The notes: generated by a model from the letters alone, not told the origin. DNA of 38,561 nt from a bacterium (GCA_030428785.1 JAUIEF010000028.1:1-38561); one strand, 5' to 3'; shown: positions 28,892 to 36,873, numbered from the stretch's first letter. Numbers and translations are program-made.

Positions 28892-29767
28892 CTAGCGTCG
28901 CTTCGGCTTGCGCTTCGCCTTGAGGAACGCGAGGCCCTCGCGCGGGCCGCCCGGGCCCAGGTCGTGGCCGCCCGGCTCCTCGACCCAGCGCAGCTCGTGG
29001 CCGAGACCGCGCGTCGCGTGGTCGCGCATGCGCTCCACGAAGCGCCGGAGCGTCGCGCGGTCGAGGACGTCGTCCTGCGCGCCGGTCCACAGGTAGACGG
29101 GCACCTCGGCGAGGCGCGGCACGGGCTCCTCCGCGAGCCCGACGACGCGCGGCCGCGACCCGCCGTCGGCCGGCGGCGCCCAGACGGGCGACGGCGTGCC
29201 CGACCACATGGCGACGGCGGCGAAGCGGTCCGGGTGCCGCGCGGCGAGGTGCACGGCGGCCGTCGCCCCGGCGCCGTGCCCCGCGAGGTAGACGCGGCGC
29301 GGGTCGGCGCGCCGTCGCGCGACCTCCCGCTCGACGAGCTCGAGCACCCGCGCCTCGCCCTCCGGCGTGGCCCAGACCGTGGCGGCGTCGCCCGCGAAGT
29401 GGGTCGGGTCGGGGGGCGCGTCCGGGACCGGGCGCGCGTCCGCGACGACCGCGTGCGGCGTCGTCCGCCCGAACCAGGACTCCGGCGCCACGGGCGCCAG
29501 CAGCCGCAGGCCGAGCTCACGCGCCGCGTCGTCGAGCGGCTCCACCGCGCGCTCGGCGAGGTCACGCGGCGTGCGCGGCCGCCAGCTCCCCCCGTGGAGC
29601 ACGACGACGAGCCGGCGCGACGAGAGGCGCCCGCCCTCCACCACCTCCGGCGCGACGGGAGGCGCGCGTCCTCCCCGGCTGTCGACCAGCGGTCCGCCTG
29701 ACCACGGACCGGGCCAGAGAAGGTGGACGATCACCAGGAGGATCGGAAGGGTGGAGGGCAGGCGCAT
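28892..29767 (-). CDS. Alpha/beta hydrolase-fold protein with glycine in place of the nucleophile serine
   Basis: A 291-residue exported or membrane-anchored protein (hydrophobic start LPILLVIVHLLWPG). The fold is clear: oxyanion strand RLVVVLHGGSW (58-62), helix-strand YLAGHGAGATAA, then VHLAARHPDRFAAVAMWSG as in feruloyl-esterase/phospholipase-like enzymes, VPVYLWTGAQDD (D232/D233) and PGGHDLG (H268). The nucleophile elbow, normally GHSxG, reads GHGAG with G165 encoded by GGC where AGC would give serine. The acid and histidine are kept. So it is either a non-catalytic binding protein, a recent inactivation by one base change, or a sequencing error. The C-terminus is Lys/Arg-rich. It is convergent with the aminopeptidase gene. 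Confidence 0.75.
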   Translation of the reverse strand: MRLPSTLPILLVIVHLLWPGPWSGGPLVDSRGGRAPPVAPEVVEGGRLSSRRLVVVLHGGSWRPRTPRDLAERAVEPLDDAARELGLRLLAPVAPESWFGRTTPHAVVADARPVPDAPPDPTHFAGDAATVWATPEGEARVLELVEREVARRRADPRRVYLAGHGAGATAAVHLAARHPDRFAAVAMWSGTPSPVWAPPADGGSRPRVVGLAEEPVPRLAEVPVYLWTGAQDDVLDRATLRRFVERMRDHATRGLGHELRWVEEPGGHDLGPGGPREGLAFLKAKRKPKRR

Positions 29768-29902
29768 GCCCGGGAGACGGCGCCCGGAGCTGGGCGTTAC
29801 GTCGTCCGGCCCGGCGCCTCTCGGGGTGCGTGGTGGCAGGCCCGACGTCGCGCGCGCCGGAACGCGCGGCTCGCCGGCGGACCGTCGAAGACCCTCCCGG
29901 CC

Positions 29903-29931
29903 TTGTCCCCCTCTCCCCCCTTCGGTACAAG
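29903..29931 (+). promoter_or_regulatory. Promoter TTGTCC-N17-TACAAG for tRNA-Pro
   Basis: The -35 TTGTCC (29903-29908) and the -10 TACAAG (29926-29931) have the canonical 17-nt spacing. Transcription would begin near 29938, about 50 nt before the mature tRNA 5' end. Confidence 0.5.
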
Positions 29932-29990
29932 GAGCGGCGAGTCGGCGCGCCCCCCATCGCGCCTCGTTGCGGACCGCAGCGGCTCGCCGT

Positions 29991-30067
29991 CGGGGTGTGG
30001 CTCAGCTTGGTAGAGCGCTTGTCTGGGGGACAAGAGATCGCAGGTTCGAATCCTGTCACCCCGACCA
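29991..30067 (+). tRNA. tRNA-Pro (anticodon GGG)
   Basis: A complete 77-nt cloverleaf. The acceptor arms CGGGGTG (29991-29997) and CACCCCG (30057-30063) pair fully, with discriminator A and an encoded CCA (30065-30067). The anticodon arm CTTGT/ACAAG (30018-30022 / 30030-30034) encloses the loop CTGGGGG, giving anticodon GGG at 30025-30027, which reads CCC and CCU proline codons. The T arm contains GGTTCGAATCC. The 5' C1 is typical of bacterial proline tRNAs. It stands alone, without neighbouring tRNA genes. Confidence 0.95.
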
Positions 30068-30138
30068 CTCGCAAGTCCCGCTGAACGCGACGCTTACCGC
30101 GTACGCTTCCCGTCAGAGCAGTCGTGGACTCGAGGTGC

Positions 30139-30156
30139 TCCTGGAGCACTCCAGGA
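30139..30156. terminator. Bidirectional hairpin between tRNA-Pro and the FG-GAP gene
   Basis: TCCTGGA-GCAC-TCCAGGA is a perfect 7-bp stem with a tetraloop, about 72 nt from the end of each converging gene. No other signal is seen in the 30068-30227 gap. Confidence 0.5.
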
Positions 30157-30227
30157 CTCCGGAGACGCCCGCACCGACGTCCTGCAGGCCGGCGACACGT
30201 GCTGGAGGCCGCCGAGTCCGTGCCAGG

Positions 30228-31895
30228 TCACGGAGCCGTAGCCCGGACGCCGTTCGACAGCGTCAACCCCTCGGGCACCGACATGTCCTGGACGATGAAC
30301 TGGAAGTACGTCGCGGTGGCGCTCGGCACGCCGGCCGGCCATGGCACGGTGGCCGTCCACGTGCCCGAGGCGTCGGCCGAGAAGAACAGCTGGTTCGCGG
30401 GAGGCGTCGCGTAGATCGTGCCGCCCAACTCGTTCTGCGGCGTCGACGTGAATGCGATCCACGCGAGCATGAGTGCGTTGGACGGCGTGTTCATCAGCGA
30501 GAGCGTCGTCGGAGAACCTGCAGTGAGCGGGCCGTCGCCCTCGAGCGTCGGGAAGCCGTTGATGCCCGAGGTCGCGCCGCCGAGGTCCTCCCATGGGTCG
30601 CTCGGCACGACGCAGTTCGTCGTCATGAGCCAGACCTCCCCGGCGGAGTTCGTCGCCTCGGGCGCGCCCACGAGGAGCTCGTCGCACCCGTCGCCGGTCA
30701 GGTCGCCGAGGTTCGCGATCGACTCGCCGAGGCCCAGGACCGAGCCGGCTCCGGACTCGAAGTTGTTCGAGAGATACGAGCCGTCCACACCCGAGAACGC
30801 GGCGACCCGGTTGCGGTTCAAGGACAGGTCGTACGCACCGGCGACGAAGTCGCCGATGCCGTCGCCGTCGATGTCACCTGCGGCGCAGACAGACCTGCCG
30901 ATGCCCGTGATCCCGGTGGCTCCACTGCCGGCTGACAACGACGTGCTGTACAGCACGGAGCCATCGACGCCCGAGAGCACCTTCACTCCGTCGTGACCAA
31001 AGAAGGTGTACGTCACTCCGACCGCGAAGTCGCAGAGTCCGTCTCCATCCACGTCGCCGATGGCGGCCATGGCTCCCTCGAAGGACGTACCGAACGGCGT
31101 GGAGCCCGTCACCTCCCAGATCGTCGAGCCGTCGACACCTGAGCAGAGGCGGACCCGGCAGAGCGCGCCGAACGACTGCCAGCCGGCGCCGCCGAGCAGC
31201 ACGTCGGAGATCCCGTCCCCGTCCATGTCCGGGACGACCGTCATGCCGACGCCGAGCGCCGAGTGGTTGGGACCTTGGATCTCGTAGACGAGCTGCCCGT
31301 CGGAGCCCGAGTAGACCCTCGTCAGCCCCGGGTCCTGTCCACCACCGCCGCACCCGCCACAACCTCCGGCCACGAACTCCTGGACCCCGTCGCCCGTGAT
31401 GTCGTCCATGGCCTCGACGCGGGTGCCGAGATAATCAGTCGGCGACGTGCCGGACACGCTGAACAGGACGGCACCCGTGGCGCCGGAGTGGAGTTGGACC
31501 GTTCCGTTGCCTGCCACCGGCGTTCCCACGAGGAAGTCCGGGACAGCGTCGCCATCCGTGTCCCCGATTCCCGCGACGTTCACGAAGAGAGCGGTGATCG
31601 AATCCACGCTGTGCATCGTGGCACCGGTAGCTCCCGAGCAGACGCGTGCCGCCTCGAGCCCTGCGTAGAAGCTGCTCCGGTGGGCACCGATGACGTACTC
31701 GGCGACGCCGTCACCGTCCAGGTCCCCCAGGCGAGCGACGCTCCTGCCCAGGCCCTGTCCGGCGCCGTCTCCCAGCTGCAGCTGGTCGTCGATGGTGATC
31801 CACTGCTGAGCGCCCGCCGAGTGTGCCGCGGCCAGTCCTGCCCAGAGGACGGCTAGGCGAGGCAGTGCCAGACGGCCCTTGCGATGTCGCATCAT
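30228..31895 (-). CDS. Secreted FG-GAP repeat beta-propeller protein
   Basis: A 555-residue exported protein (signal LPRLAVLWAGLAAAHSAGAQ). Seven FG-GAP/integrin-like repeats with calcium-loop sequences can be counted: DLDGDGVAEYVIGA, DTDGDAVPDFLVGTP, DITGDGVQEFVAGG, DMDGDGISDVLLGG, DVDGDGLCDFAVG, DIDGDGIGDFVAGA and DLTGDGCDELLVGAP. Seven blades make a complete propeller. A C-terminal beta tail follows (LGGTIYATPPANQLFFSAD, PSATATYFQFIVQDMS), resembling the one on protease copy 2. The start ATG at 31895 has AAGGGGGA immediately upstream; a second ATG follows directly. G+C looks lower than in the neighbours. It has its own promoter and no operon partner. Likely a surface or secreted adhesion/binding protein; ligand unknown. 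Confidence 0.85.
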   Translation of the reverse strand: MMRHRKGRLALPRLAVLWAGLAAAHSAGAQQWITIDDQLQLGDGAGQGLGRSVARLGDLDGDGVAEYVIGAHRSSFYAGLEAARVCSGATGATMHSVDSITALFVNVAGIGDTDGDAVPDFLVGTPVAGNGTVQLHSGATGAVLFSVSGTSPTDYLGTRVEAMDDITGDGVQEFVAGGCGGCGGGGQDPGLTRVYSGSDGQLVYEIQGPNHSALGVGMTVVPDMDGDGISDVLLGGAGWQSFGALCRVRLCSGVDGSTIWEVTGSTPFGTSFEGAMAAIGDVDGDGLCDFAVGVTYTFFGHDGVKVLSGVDGSVLYSTSLSAGSGATGITGIGRSVCAAGDIDGDGIGDFVAGAYDLSLNRNRVAAFSGVDGSYLSNNFESGAGSVLGLGESIANLGDLTGDGCDELLVGAPEATNSAGEVWLMTTNCVVPSDPWEDLGGATSGINGFPTLEGDGPLTAGSPTTLSLMNTPSNALMLAWIAFTSTPQNELGGTIYATPPANQLFFSADASGTWTATVPWPAGVPSATATYFQFIVQDMSVPEGLTLSNGVRATAP

Positions 31896-31948
31896 GAGTC
31901 CCCCTTCGTCTTCTCGAGTGTCTCCGCCTTCACGTCGCAGGCCCATGC

Positions 31949-31977
31949 ATTGCACACGCGGTTCGGAGAACCGTCAA
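31949..31977 (-). promoter_or_regulatory. Promoter TTGACG-N17-TGCAAT for the FG-GAP gene
   Basis: On the minus strand the -35 TTGACG (5 of 6 to consensus; plus coordinates 31972-31977) and the -10 TGCAAT (4 of 6; 31949-31954) are 17 nt apart. This gives a leader of about 47 nt before the ATG at 31895. It is the best sigma70-type promoter in the window. Confidence 0.6.
31959..31973 (-). promoter_or_regulatory. Operator-like palindrome between -35 and -10
   Basis: CGGTTC-TCC-GAACCG is a perfect 6+6 inverted repeat lying in the spacer of the FG-GAP promoter and touching the -35 box. Its place suits a dimeric repressor or a spacer-twisting activator (MerR-like). No regulator gene lies beside it. 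Confidence 0.4.
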
Positions 31978-32059
31978 GGCCGCGTGCCGGTCCGCGAACG
32001 CCGCGCCGCCACGGCCTCATGCGCGTCACCTTCACCGGGCGGGCCCCCCGGAACGCACA

Positions 32060-32085
32060 CGGGGCGCCCGTCACCGGACGCCCCG
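32060..32085 (-). terminator. Hairpin after the lipoprotein gene
   Basis: CGGGGCG-c-CCG-tcac-CGG-a-CGCCCCG forms ten base pairs with one mismatch and a tetraloop, about 61 nt after the lipoprotein stop. No U-tract. Confidence 0.5.
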
Positions 32086-32146
32086 CGAGATCCTGGTCAC
32101 GACGGCGCAGCGCACCGACGGACCGATCGGTGTGGATCGAGGCCGC

Positions 32147-32722
32147 TCAGGCGTCCTCGACCTCGAGCTCCTCGATGAAGTGGTCGCCGTACTGCTCGCT
32201 CTTGGGCGTGCCGTCGTCGTCCGCGATGTCGATCGTCGCCAGGCCGGCGAAGAAGTCGACGAGCTCGCCGAGGTTCAGGTAGAGGCCGCCGTGCGCCATC
32301 GGGAGGAGCAGCTCGAAGCCCACGCGCCAGCGCTGAAGCATGGGCGGCGTGCCGTGGTCGAGCTGCGCGATGTTGATCGGCAGCACCATGTTGTAGTGGT
32401 CCGTGCCGTCCTTGCCGGGCTCGCCCCACGCGCGCTCGCTGCCGTCGCGGCCGGCGAGCACGAAGTGCATGAACTCCTGGTCGTAGCTCACGTGCGAGCG
32501 ACGGCCGTACCACTCGCGGCTCTTGGGCGTGAGGCCCCAGCCGATTCCGACGCCGACGTAGTTCGTGGCCTCGACCTTCACGCCGACACCCACGGCGTAG
32601 CCGTACTTGATGTCGATGACGTCGCTCGCGTCGAGCAGCCGGTCCTTGGCGTACTGGCAGCCGGGCGTGACGAGGGCGAGAGCGAGGAGGAGGGTGGTGC
32701 CGAGGCGGGTGAGGCGGTTCAT
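32147..32722 (-). CDS. Lipoprotein of unknown function
   Basis: A 191-residue protein with a lipobox signal (LLLALALVTPGC, C22) and the sequence CQYAKDRLLDASDVIDIKYG directly after it, followed by a Gly/Val-rich beta region (VGVGVKVEATNYVGVGIGWG). The alternation of small and hydrophobic residues would fit a small beta barrel or beta sheet. I recall such lipoproteins in other planctomycete-like genomes but know no function. It is monocistronic by position, between the FG-GAP gene and the degenerate gluzincin, with a strong hairpin after it. Confidence 0.6.
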   Translation of the reverse strand: MNRLTRLGTTLLLALALVTPGCQYAKDRLLDASDVIDIKYGYAVGVGVKVEATNYVGVGIGWGLTPKSREWYGRRSHVSYDQEFMHFVLAGRDGSERAWGEPGKDGTDHYNMVLPINIAQLDHGTPPMLQRWRVGFELLLPMAHGGLYLNLGELVDFFAGLATIDIADDDGTPKSEQYGDHFIEELEVEDA

Positions 32723-32846
32723 GCTTCTGTTCCCGGGGGACGCGGGCCGGCGGGGCTCGCACCCCGCAGATCCCGGGATGTCGGCACGATGCGGGGGACA
32801 TCTGTAGGCGGGCTGCCGCCGGATCGCGCGCCGCGCCCCCGCCCCG

Positions 32847-32868
32847 CGGCAACGGCTTCCCGTTACCG
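32847..32868 (-). terminator. Hairpin after the degenerate gluzincin gene
   Basis: In minus-strand RNA CGGUAACGG-GAAG-CCGUUGCCG forms nine base pairs (one U-G wobble) with a tetraloop, 11 nt after the stop codon. This is the most convincing stem-loop terminator in the window, again without a U-tract. Confidence 0.55.
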
Positions 32869-32879
32869 CCCCGAGGCCC

Positions 32880-34064
32880 TCACTTGACCCGCTTGAGGTG
32901 CTTGGCGAGCGCCTTGGCGGAGACCCCGTCGAGCGCCGCCGCGAGCGCCGCCCGCGTGGCCTCCGCGTCGCCCATGTAGCGCCCCGCGTTCGTGAGCCAG
33001 CCGGCCCCGTCCTCGTGGAGCGCCGCGAGCTCGGCGAGCAGCGCCGAGAGCCGCTCCGGCTCGTCGTCGTAGAGGTGGTCGAGCAGCGCCCAGGTGATCC
33101 GCTGCGGCGTCGTCGCCCGCCCCGCGCCGTCGTCGTGGAGCGCGAACTCCGCCGGCGCCCACGCGTCGCGGTCCTCGGCCTCGAGCACGGCCTCGCGCGC
33201 CTTGGCCGGCCAGTCGAAGTGGTCCTCCGCCGCGACGAAGCCCGTGGCGTTCATCTGGTAGATCGTCCGGAACAGCCGCTGCTCGACGAGGAAGCCCACC
33301 CCCCAGCGCAACGACTCCGGCACCTCGCCGAAGCGCGCCTTGAGCACGCACTGCGCGAGCTTGTGCGCGAGCTCGTTGTCGAGCCGGAACTCGTCGTCGC
33401 CCGCGGCGGCGTCGCCCGCCATGTCGAAGGTCGGCTGGAGGAAGCCGGGCAGTCCGCGCAGCATGAGCGGCCCCGGGTCGGCGACGAGCGCGCGCGCCGC
33501 GTCGGGCACGAGCTCGTTGCGCTCGACGAGCGTCTCGAGCACGGCGGCCCACGCCTCGCCGCGCACGCCGTCCTCGTCGAAGAGGACCACGAGCACGGCC
33601 TCGTCGCGCGCCGGGTCGGCGTCCGCCGGGCGCAGCGCGTCGAGGAACTCCCACGCCTCGTCGAGCACCTCCGTCGCGCGCTTCACGTCCGCCGTGTCCG
33701 CGCTCGCGAGCACGACGGCGCCGGAGTGCTCGGGCACCGCCACGCGCAGGTCGTGCGCGGCGACGACCTCCGCCCAGTCGTTGAGCGCGACGCGCACGGG
33801 GACCGAGAGCTTCTCCTCGAGCTTCCCGGCGGAGGAGCGGCGCCGGCCGTGCTGGAGCGGCAGCTCGGAGGCCGCCGCCGACAGCGAGACGGGCTCGGGG
33901 AGCTCGTCCTGCTCGCCGCCGGGCCCGCGGGCCGCGGCGGGCGGCGCGAGGAGCGCGGCGGCGAGCGCCGCGCCGAGGAGCCCGCCGACGACGGCTGCCG
34001 ATCGGGGGGCGCGGGGCGTGCGGGTGGTCCGATCGGTCACGACGTCGGCGTGCGCAGGGCTCAT
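32880..34064 (-). CDS. Exported gluzincin-like protein with degenerate zinc site
   Basis: About 394 residues from the ATG at 34064, which has GGGGGGA about 9 nt upstream; an in-frame ATG at 34097 would lie before it. A hydrophobic segment (AAVVGGLLGAALAAALLAPPAAA) suggests export. The order of elements resembles the peptidase MA/DUF1570 proteins: a beta/helix N-terminal part, LNDWAEVVAAHDLRVAV, then a helix where HExxH is expected reading NELAH (230-234), followed by VPESLRWGVGFLVEQ where active relatives have PxWLxEGxA. The first ligand histidine is Asn and the second motif lacks its glutamate in place, so zinc catalysis is unlikely. I infer a pseudo-protease. It lies 108 nt downstream of the DUF72 gene on the same strand. 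Confidence 0.55.
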   Translation of the reverse strand: MSPAHADVVTDRTTRTPRAPRSAAVVGGLLGAALAAALLAPPAAARGPGGEQDELPEPVSLSAAASELPLQHGRRRSSAGKLEEKLSVPVRVALNDWAEVVAAHDLRVAVPEHSGAVVLASADTADVKRATEVLDEAWEFLDALRPADADPARDEAVLVVLFDEDGVRGEAWAAVLETLVERNELVPDAARALVADPGPLMLRGLPGFLQPTFDMAGDAAAGDDEFRLDNELAHKLAQCVLKARFGEVPESLRWGVGFLVEQRLFRTIYQMNATGFVAAEDHFDWPAKAREAVLEAEDRDAWAPAEFALHDDGAGRATTPQRITWALLDHLYDDEPERLSALLAELAALHEDGAGWLTNAGRYMGDAEATRAALAAALDGVSAKALAKHLKRVK

Positions 34065-34172
34065 CGGGCAGGGTCCCCCCATGGGTATCGACCGCACCCT
34101 GACGCGAGGCCCCCCGCGGATCTGTCGCGCCGATCCGTGACGCCTCCCGCCGGCGCCGTCCGCGGCGCAGGC

Positions 34173-35051
34173 TCAGCCCGGCGGCGCCGGGTCCCGGCCC
34201 AGGAGCTCCGCGAGCTGCCGCACCGTCTCCGGCCCGTGCCCCGCGTAGTGGTTGTTCGCGAAGACCCACGAGAGCGACGCCCGCTCCGAGAGCGCGTCGA
34301 GCAGGTCCGCCCAGCGCCGCAGCGAGGCCGTGCGGTCCACGACGATCCGGTCGAAGACCTTCGTCTCCTTCTCCACCGCCTTGCGGTCGCCGATGAGCCG
34401 CGCGTACACGAAGTCCGCCGTGACGACGTCCAGCGAGGCCGCGACGTCGGCCGGGTGCGGCATGTAGCTCATCTCCACGAGCACGAGCGCCGCGCCGTGC
34501 GCGCGCAGCACGTCGGTGAGCGGCTCGCCGAGCCACTGCTTGTTGCGCACCTCGACGGCGCAGCGGAAGCCGTCGGGCAGCGCGCCGAGGTACGCGTCGA
34601 GCCGCTCGAGGAACGGACCGACGTCCGGGAAGCACGCCTTCGCGAAGTACGGGAACTGGAGCACGAGCGGGCCGCGCTTCTCGCCGAGCAGCTCCATCGC
34701 CGTGCAGAACGCCTCGGTGTCCGCGCGCACCGCGTCGGGCACGAGCACGCGCGTCGGATCCGGCTTCGGCCCGTCGCCCGCGTGTACGATGCTCCGCGGG
34801 AACTTCGCGCAGAGCGTGAAGCCGTCGGGCGTGCGGTCGCGCCAGCCCTCGACCATCGAGCGGCTCGGCACGCGGTAGTAGGTGACGTCCGCCTCGACCG
34901 TGCGGAACCGCGTCGCGTAGTGCCGCAGCCAGTCCGCCTTCTTGCAGCCCTCCGGATAGAAGGGTCCCACCCAGCCATCCGTGCTCCAGCTCGAGGTGCC
35001 GAGGAGGATCTCGCCCACCGGTGTCTCTCCGCGCGTCGCGTCGCCGGCCAT
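34173..35051 (-). CDS. DUF72 (YecE-like) family protein
   Basis: A 292-residue protein with the family pattern: ILLGTSSWSTDGWVGPFYPEG, FRTVEADVTYYRVPS, FTLCAKFPRSIVHAGDG, LVLQFPYFAKACFPDVGPFL, FRCAVEVRNKQWL and WVFANNHYAGHGPETVRQL. The DUF72 fold is a TIM-barrel-like structure of unknown function, widespread in bacteria; a nuclease or ligand-binding role has been proposed but not settled. Length is normal. No ribosome binding site is clear. It is divergent from the FKBP gene. Confidence 0.88.
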   Translation of the reverse strand: MAGDATRGETPVGEILLGTSSWSTDGWVGPFYPEGCKKADWLRHYATRFRTVEADVTYYRVPSRSMVEGWRDRTPDGFTLCAKFPRSIVHAGDGPKPDPTRVLVPDAVRADTEAFCTAMELLGEKRGPLVLQFPYFAKACFPDVGPFLERLDAYLGALPDGFRCAVEVRNKQWLGEPLTDVLRAHGAALVLVEMSYMPHPADVAASLDVVTADFVYARLIGDRKAVEKETKVFDRIVVDRTASLRRWADLLDALSERASLSWVFANNHYAGHGPETVRQLAELLGRDPAPPG

Positions 35052-35195
35052 TCTTGCGCGCGACCGCCCGCGTGTGCCACAACCGGGCGCACGCCCCGCC
35101 CGGGGCGCTCACCGACCGCGGCGAGACCCGACGTGTTCCGCAAGCTGCTCGCCGCGCTCACCGGCCGCAACCGCTCCTCCGGAAGGACCGCCTCC

Positions 35196-35567
35196 ATGGA
35201 CGTGCCCCCGTTCCGCCTGCCCGACGACTCCGAGTGCACGAAGACCGCGAGCGGCCTGCAGTACACGGTCGTGCAGGAGGGCTCCGGGAAGGCTCCGGGA
35301 CCGCGCGACACGGTCGAGGTCCACTACGCCGGCTGGCTCACGGACGGGACGCCCTTCGACTCCTCGTACGGCCGCGGCCAGACGATCAGCTTCCCGCTCG
35401 ACCGCGTCATCGCGGGCTGGACCGAGGGCGTGCAGCTCATGAGGGAGGGCGGCACGACGCTCTTCGTGATCCCGCCGCAGCTCGGCTACGGCGCGGCCGG
35501 CGCGCCGCCCGTCATCGGCCCGAACGCGACGCTCGTGTTCCAGGTCGAGCTCGTCTCCGTCGGCTGA
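35196..35567 (+). CDS. FKBP-type peptidyl-prolyl cis-trans isomerase
   Basis: A 123-residue single-domain FKBP that speeds proline isomerisation during protein folding. Family landmarks: VEVHYAGWLTDGTPFDSSY, PLDRVIAGWTEGVQLMREGG, TLFVIPPQLGYGAAGAPP and LVFQVELVSV, with the active-site Tyr, Phe, Asp and Trp in place. The ATG at 35196 has AAGGA 8 nt upstream. A GTG at 35133 would add 21 residues (MFRKLLAALTGRNRSSG) and cannot be excluded. No signal peptide, so it is probably cytoplasmic. It is followed by a perfect palindromic hairpin. Confidence 0.9.
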   Translation: MDVPPFRLPDDSECTKTASGLQYTVVQEGSGKAPGPRDTVEVHYAGWLTDGTPFDSSYGRGQTISFPLDRVIAGWTEGVQLMREGGTTLFVIPPQLGYGAAGAPPVIGPNATLVFQVELVSVG

Positions 35568-35574
35568 CCCCGGC

Positions 35575-35592
35575 GGGCCGCCCGGGCGGCCC
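35575..35592 (+). terminator. Palindromic hairpin after the FKBP gene
   Basis: GGGCCGCCCGGGCGGCCC is an 18-bp perfect palindrome starting 7 nt after the stop and can fold as a 7-bp stem with a CCGG loop. A second perfect palindrome, CGTCGCGCGACG (35593-35604), abuts it. The remaining gap to 35782 shows no gene or promoter that I can support. Confidence 0.5.
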
Positions 35593-35782
35593 CGTCGCGC
35601 GACGTCCACGCCGCCCCCGCCGCCCCTCCGGCGGACGATCCGCCGTTCCCCGGGAGCGGTCCGTTCCCCGCCCCGCAGGTGCCTTTTCGCCTCAAGACCC
35701 CGACGTCCGCGGACGAAGGGAGAAGTCGCCGTGACGGAGGCACCCGCCTCCTGCCCGCACGGTGCGCACGAGGACGGACTGC

Positions 35783-36862
35783 ATGGCGGACGGATCGAGA
35801 CAGGGCGGTGACGACAAGGCCTCGCCCGCGGACCCGCGGGAGGCCCCCATCGTCCACGAAGACCTGCCGGACATCCTGGAGATCTTCGGCTCCGATCCGC
35901 TCGTGAAGGGCAGCACCCGTCCCGCGCGCGACGACGACGACGTGTCGATGCGAGGAGCGGTGAACGGCCGGCTCGCCACCGAGGAGGAGTCCATGTGGGA
36001 CCCGATGGCCTCGCCCGTGGACGAGGCGGACGACGAGGAGTCGTACGAGGACCCGCGGTCGGACGCCCGTGAGACGCGGGCGGCCGTCGCCGACGACGAC
36101 ACAGGCACCGGACTCCGCCAGATGCACGACCTGCTCCAGCTCAACGAGGACCGGCTCGGTCGTCTCGAGACGACGCTCGAGAGCCTCTCGAAGCAGACGA
36201 ACTTCCTGCCGCCCAAGCTGCGCGGCCTCGGCAAGAAGGTCGACGAGCTGTCCACGACGCTCGGCGACGCGCGCATCCGCAGCCTGCTCTCCGACGTCGT
36301 CGGGCTCGCGGACCTCGCCGAGGGCGCGCTGCGCGCCTTCGACGACGAGGAGGCCTCCGTCTCCGCCGCGGAGGTGCGTCGCTACTTCAAGGCGATGGCC
36401 ACGCGCGTCGGGCAGATCCTGGAGAGCAACGACCTCCAGGAGATCCCGACGGACACGGAGTTCGACCCGACCATCCACAACGCGATCGACGTCACGCCGG
36501 TGGCCGACGAGAGCCTCGACGGACGCATCCTCGACGTCGTGCGCCGCGGCTACCGCAGCGAGCACTCCGTGCTCCGCTACGCCGAGGTCACCGTCGGGCG
36601 CCTCGACGCGACGACCCAGGACGGGACCGGGCCGGTCGCGGAGGGCCCGATCGACGGGGACCCGCTCGACGGCGTGCCGGACGAGCAGGAGCCGGTCGAC
36701 GGCATCGCCGCCGACTTCGCGCCCTTCCTCGGCCCGAGCGGCACCGTCGAGGACAGCAAGAACCTGACCATGCGGGGGACGCGTCGCTCCTCCGAGAAGA
36801 ACACCGACGACCAGCAAGACCCCGCTGACCGGCCCGCACCGGACACGCGCGAGCACCTCTAG
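35783..36862 (+). CDS. Divergent GrpE-like protein (second copy), partner of the adjacent Hsp70
   Basis: A 359-residue protein, much longer than usual GrpE. The first ~110 residues are acidic and low-complexity (DDDDVSMRGAV, EADDEESYEDPRSD). A coiled coil follows (LLQLNEDRLGRLETTLESLS, GKKVDELSTTLGDARIR). The GrpE-like core (roughly 160-280) has LLSDVVGLADLAEGALRAF, then DTEFDPTIHNAIDVTPVADE and GRILDVVRRGYRSEHSVLRY, matching the beta-wing signature FDPxxHxAxxxxxxx and VxxxxRxGYxxxxxxLR of GrpE. An acidic tail follows. It lies 11 nt before the atypical Hsp70 gene, whose ribosome binding site overlaps its stop, so the pair is coupled. I infer a dedicated exchange factor for that Hsp70. Confidence 0.75.
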   Translation: MADGSRQGGDDKASPADPREAPIVHEDLPDILEIFGSDPLVKGSTRPARDDDDVSMRGAVNGRLATEEESMWDPMASPVDEADDEESYEDPRSDARETRAAVADDDTGTGLRQMHDLLQLNEDRLGRLETTLESLSKQTNFLPPKLRGLGKKVDELSTTLGDARIRSLLSDVVGLADLAEGALRAFDDEEASVSAAEVRRYFKAMATRVGQILESNDLQEIPTDTEFDPTIHNAIDVTPVADESLDGRILDVVRRGYRSEHSVLRYAEVTVGRLDATTQDGTGPVAEGPIDGDPLDGVPDEQEPVDGIAADFAPFLGPSGTVEDSKNLTMRGTRRSSEKNTDDQQDPADRPAPDTREHL

Positions 36863-36873
36863 GGAGCAAACCG

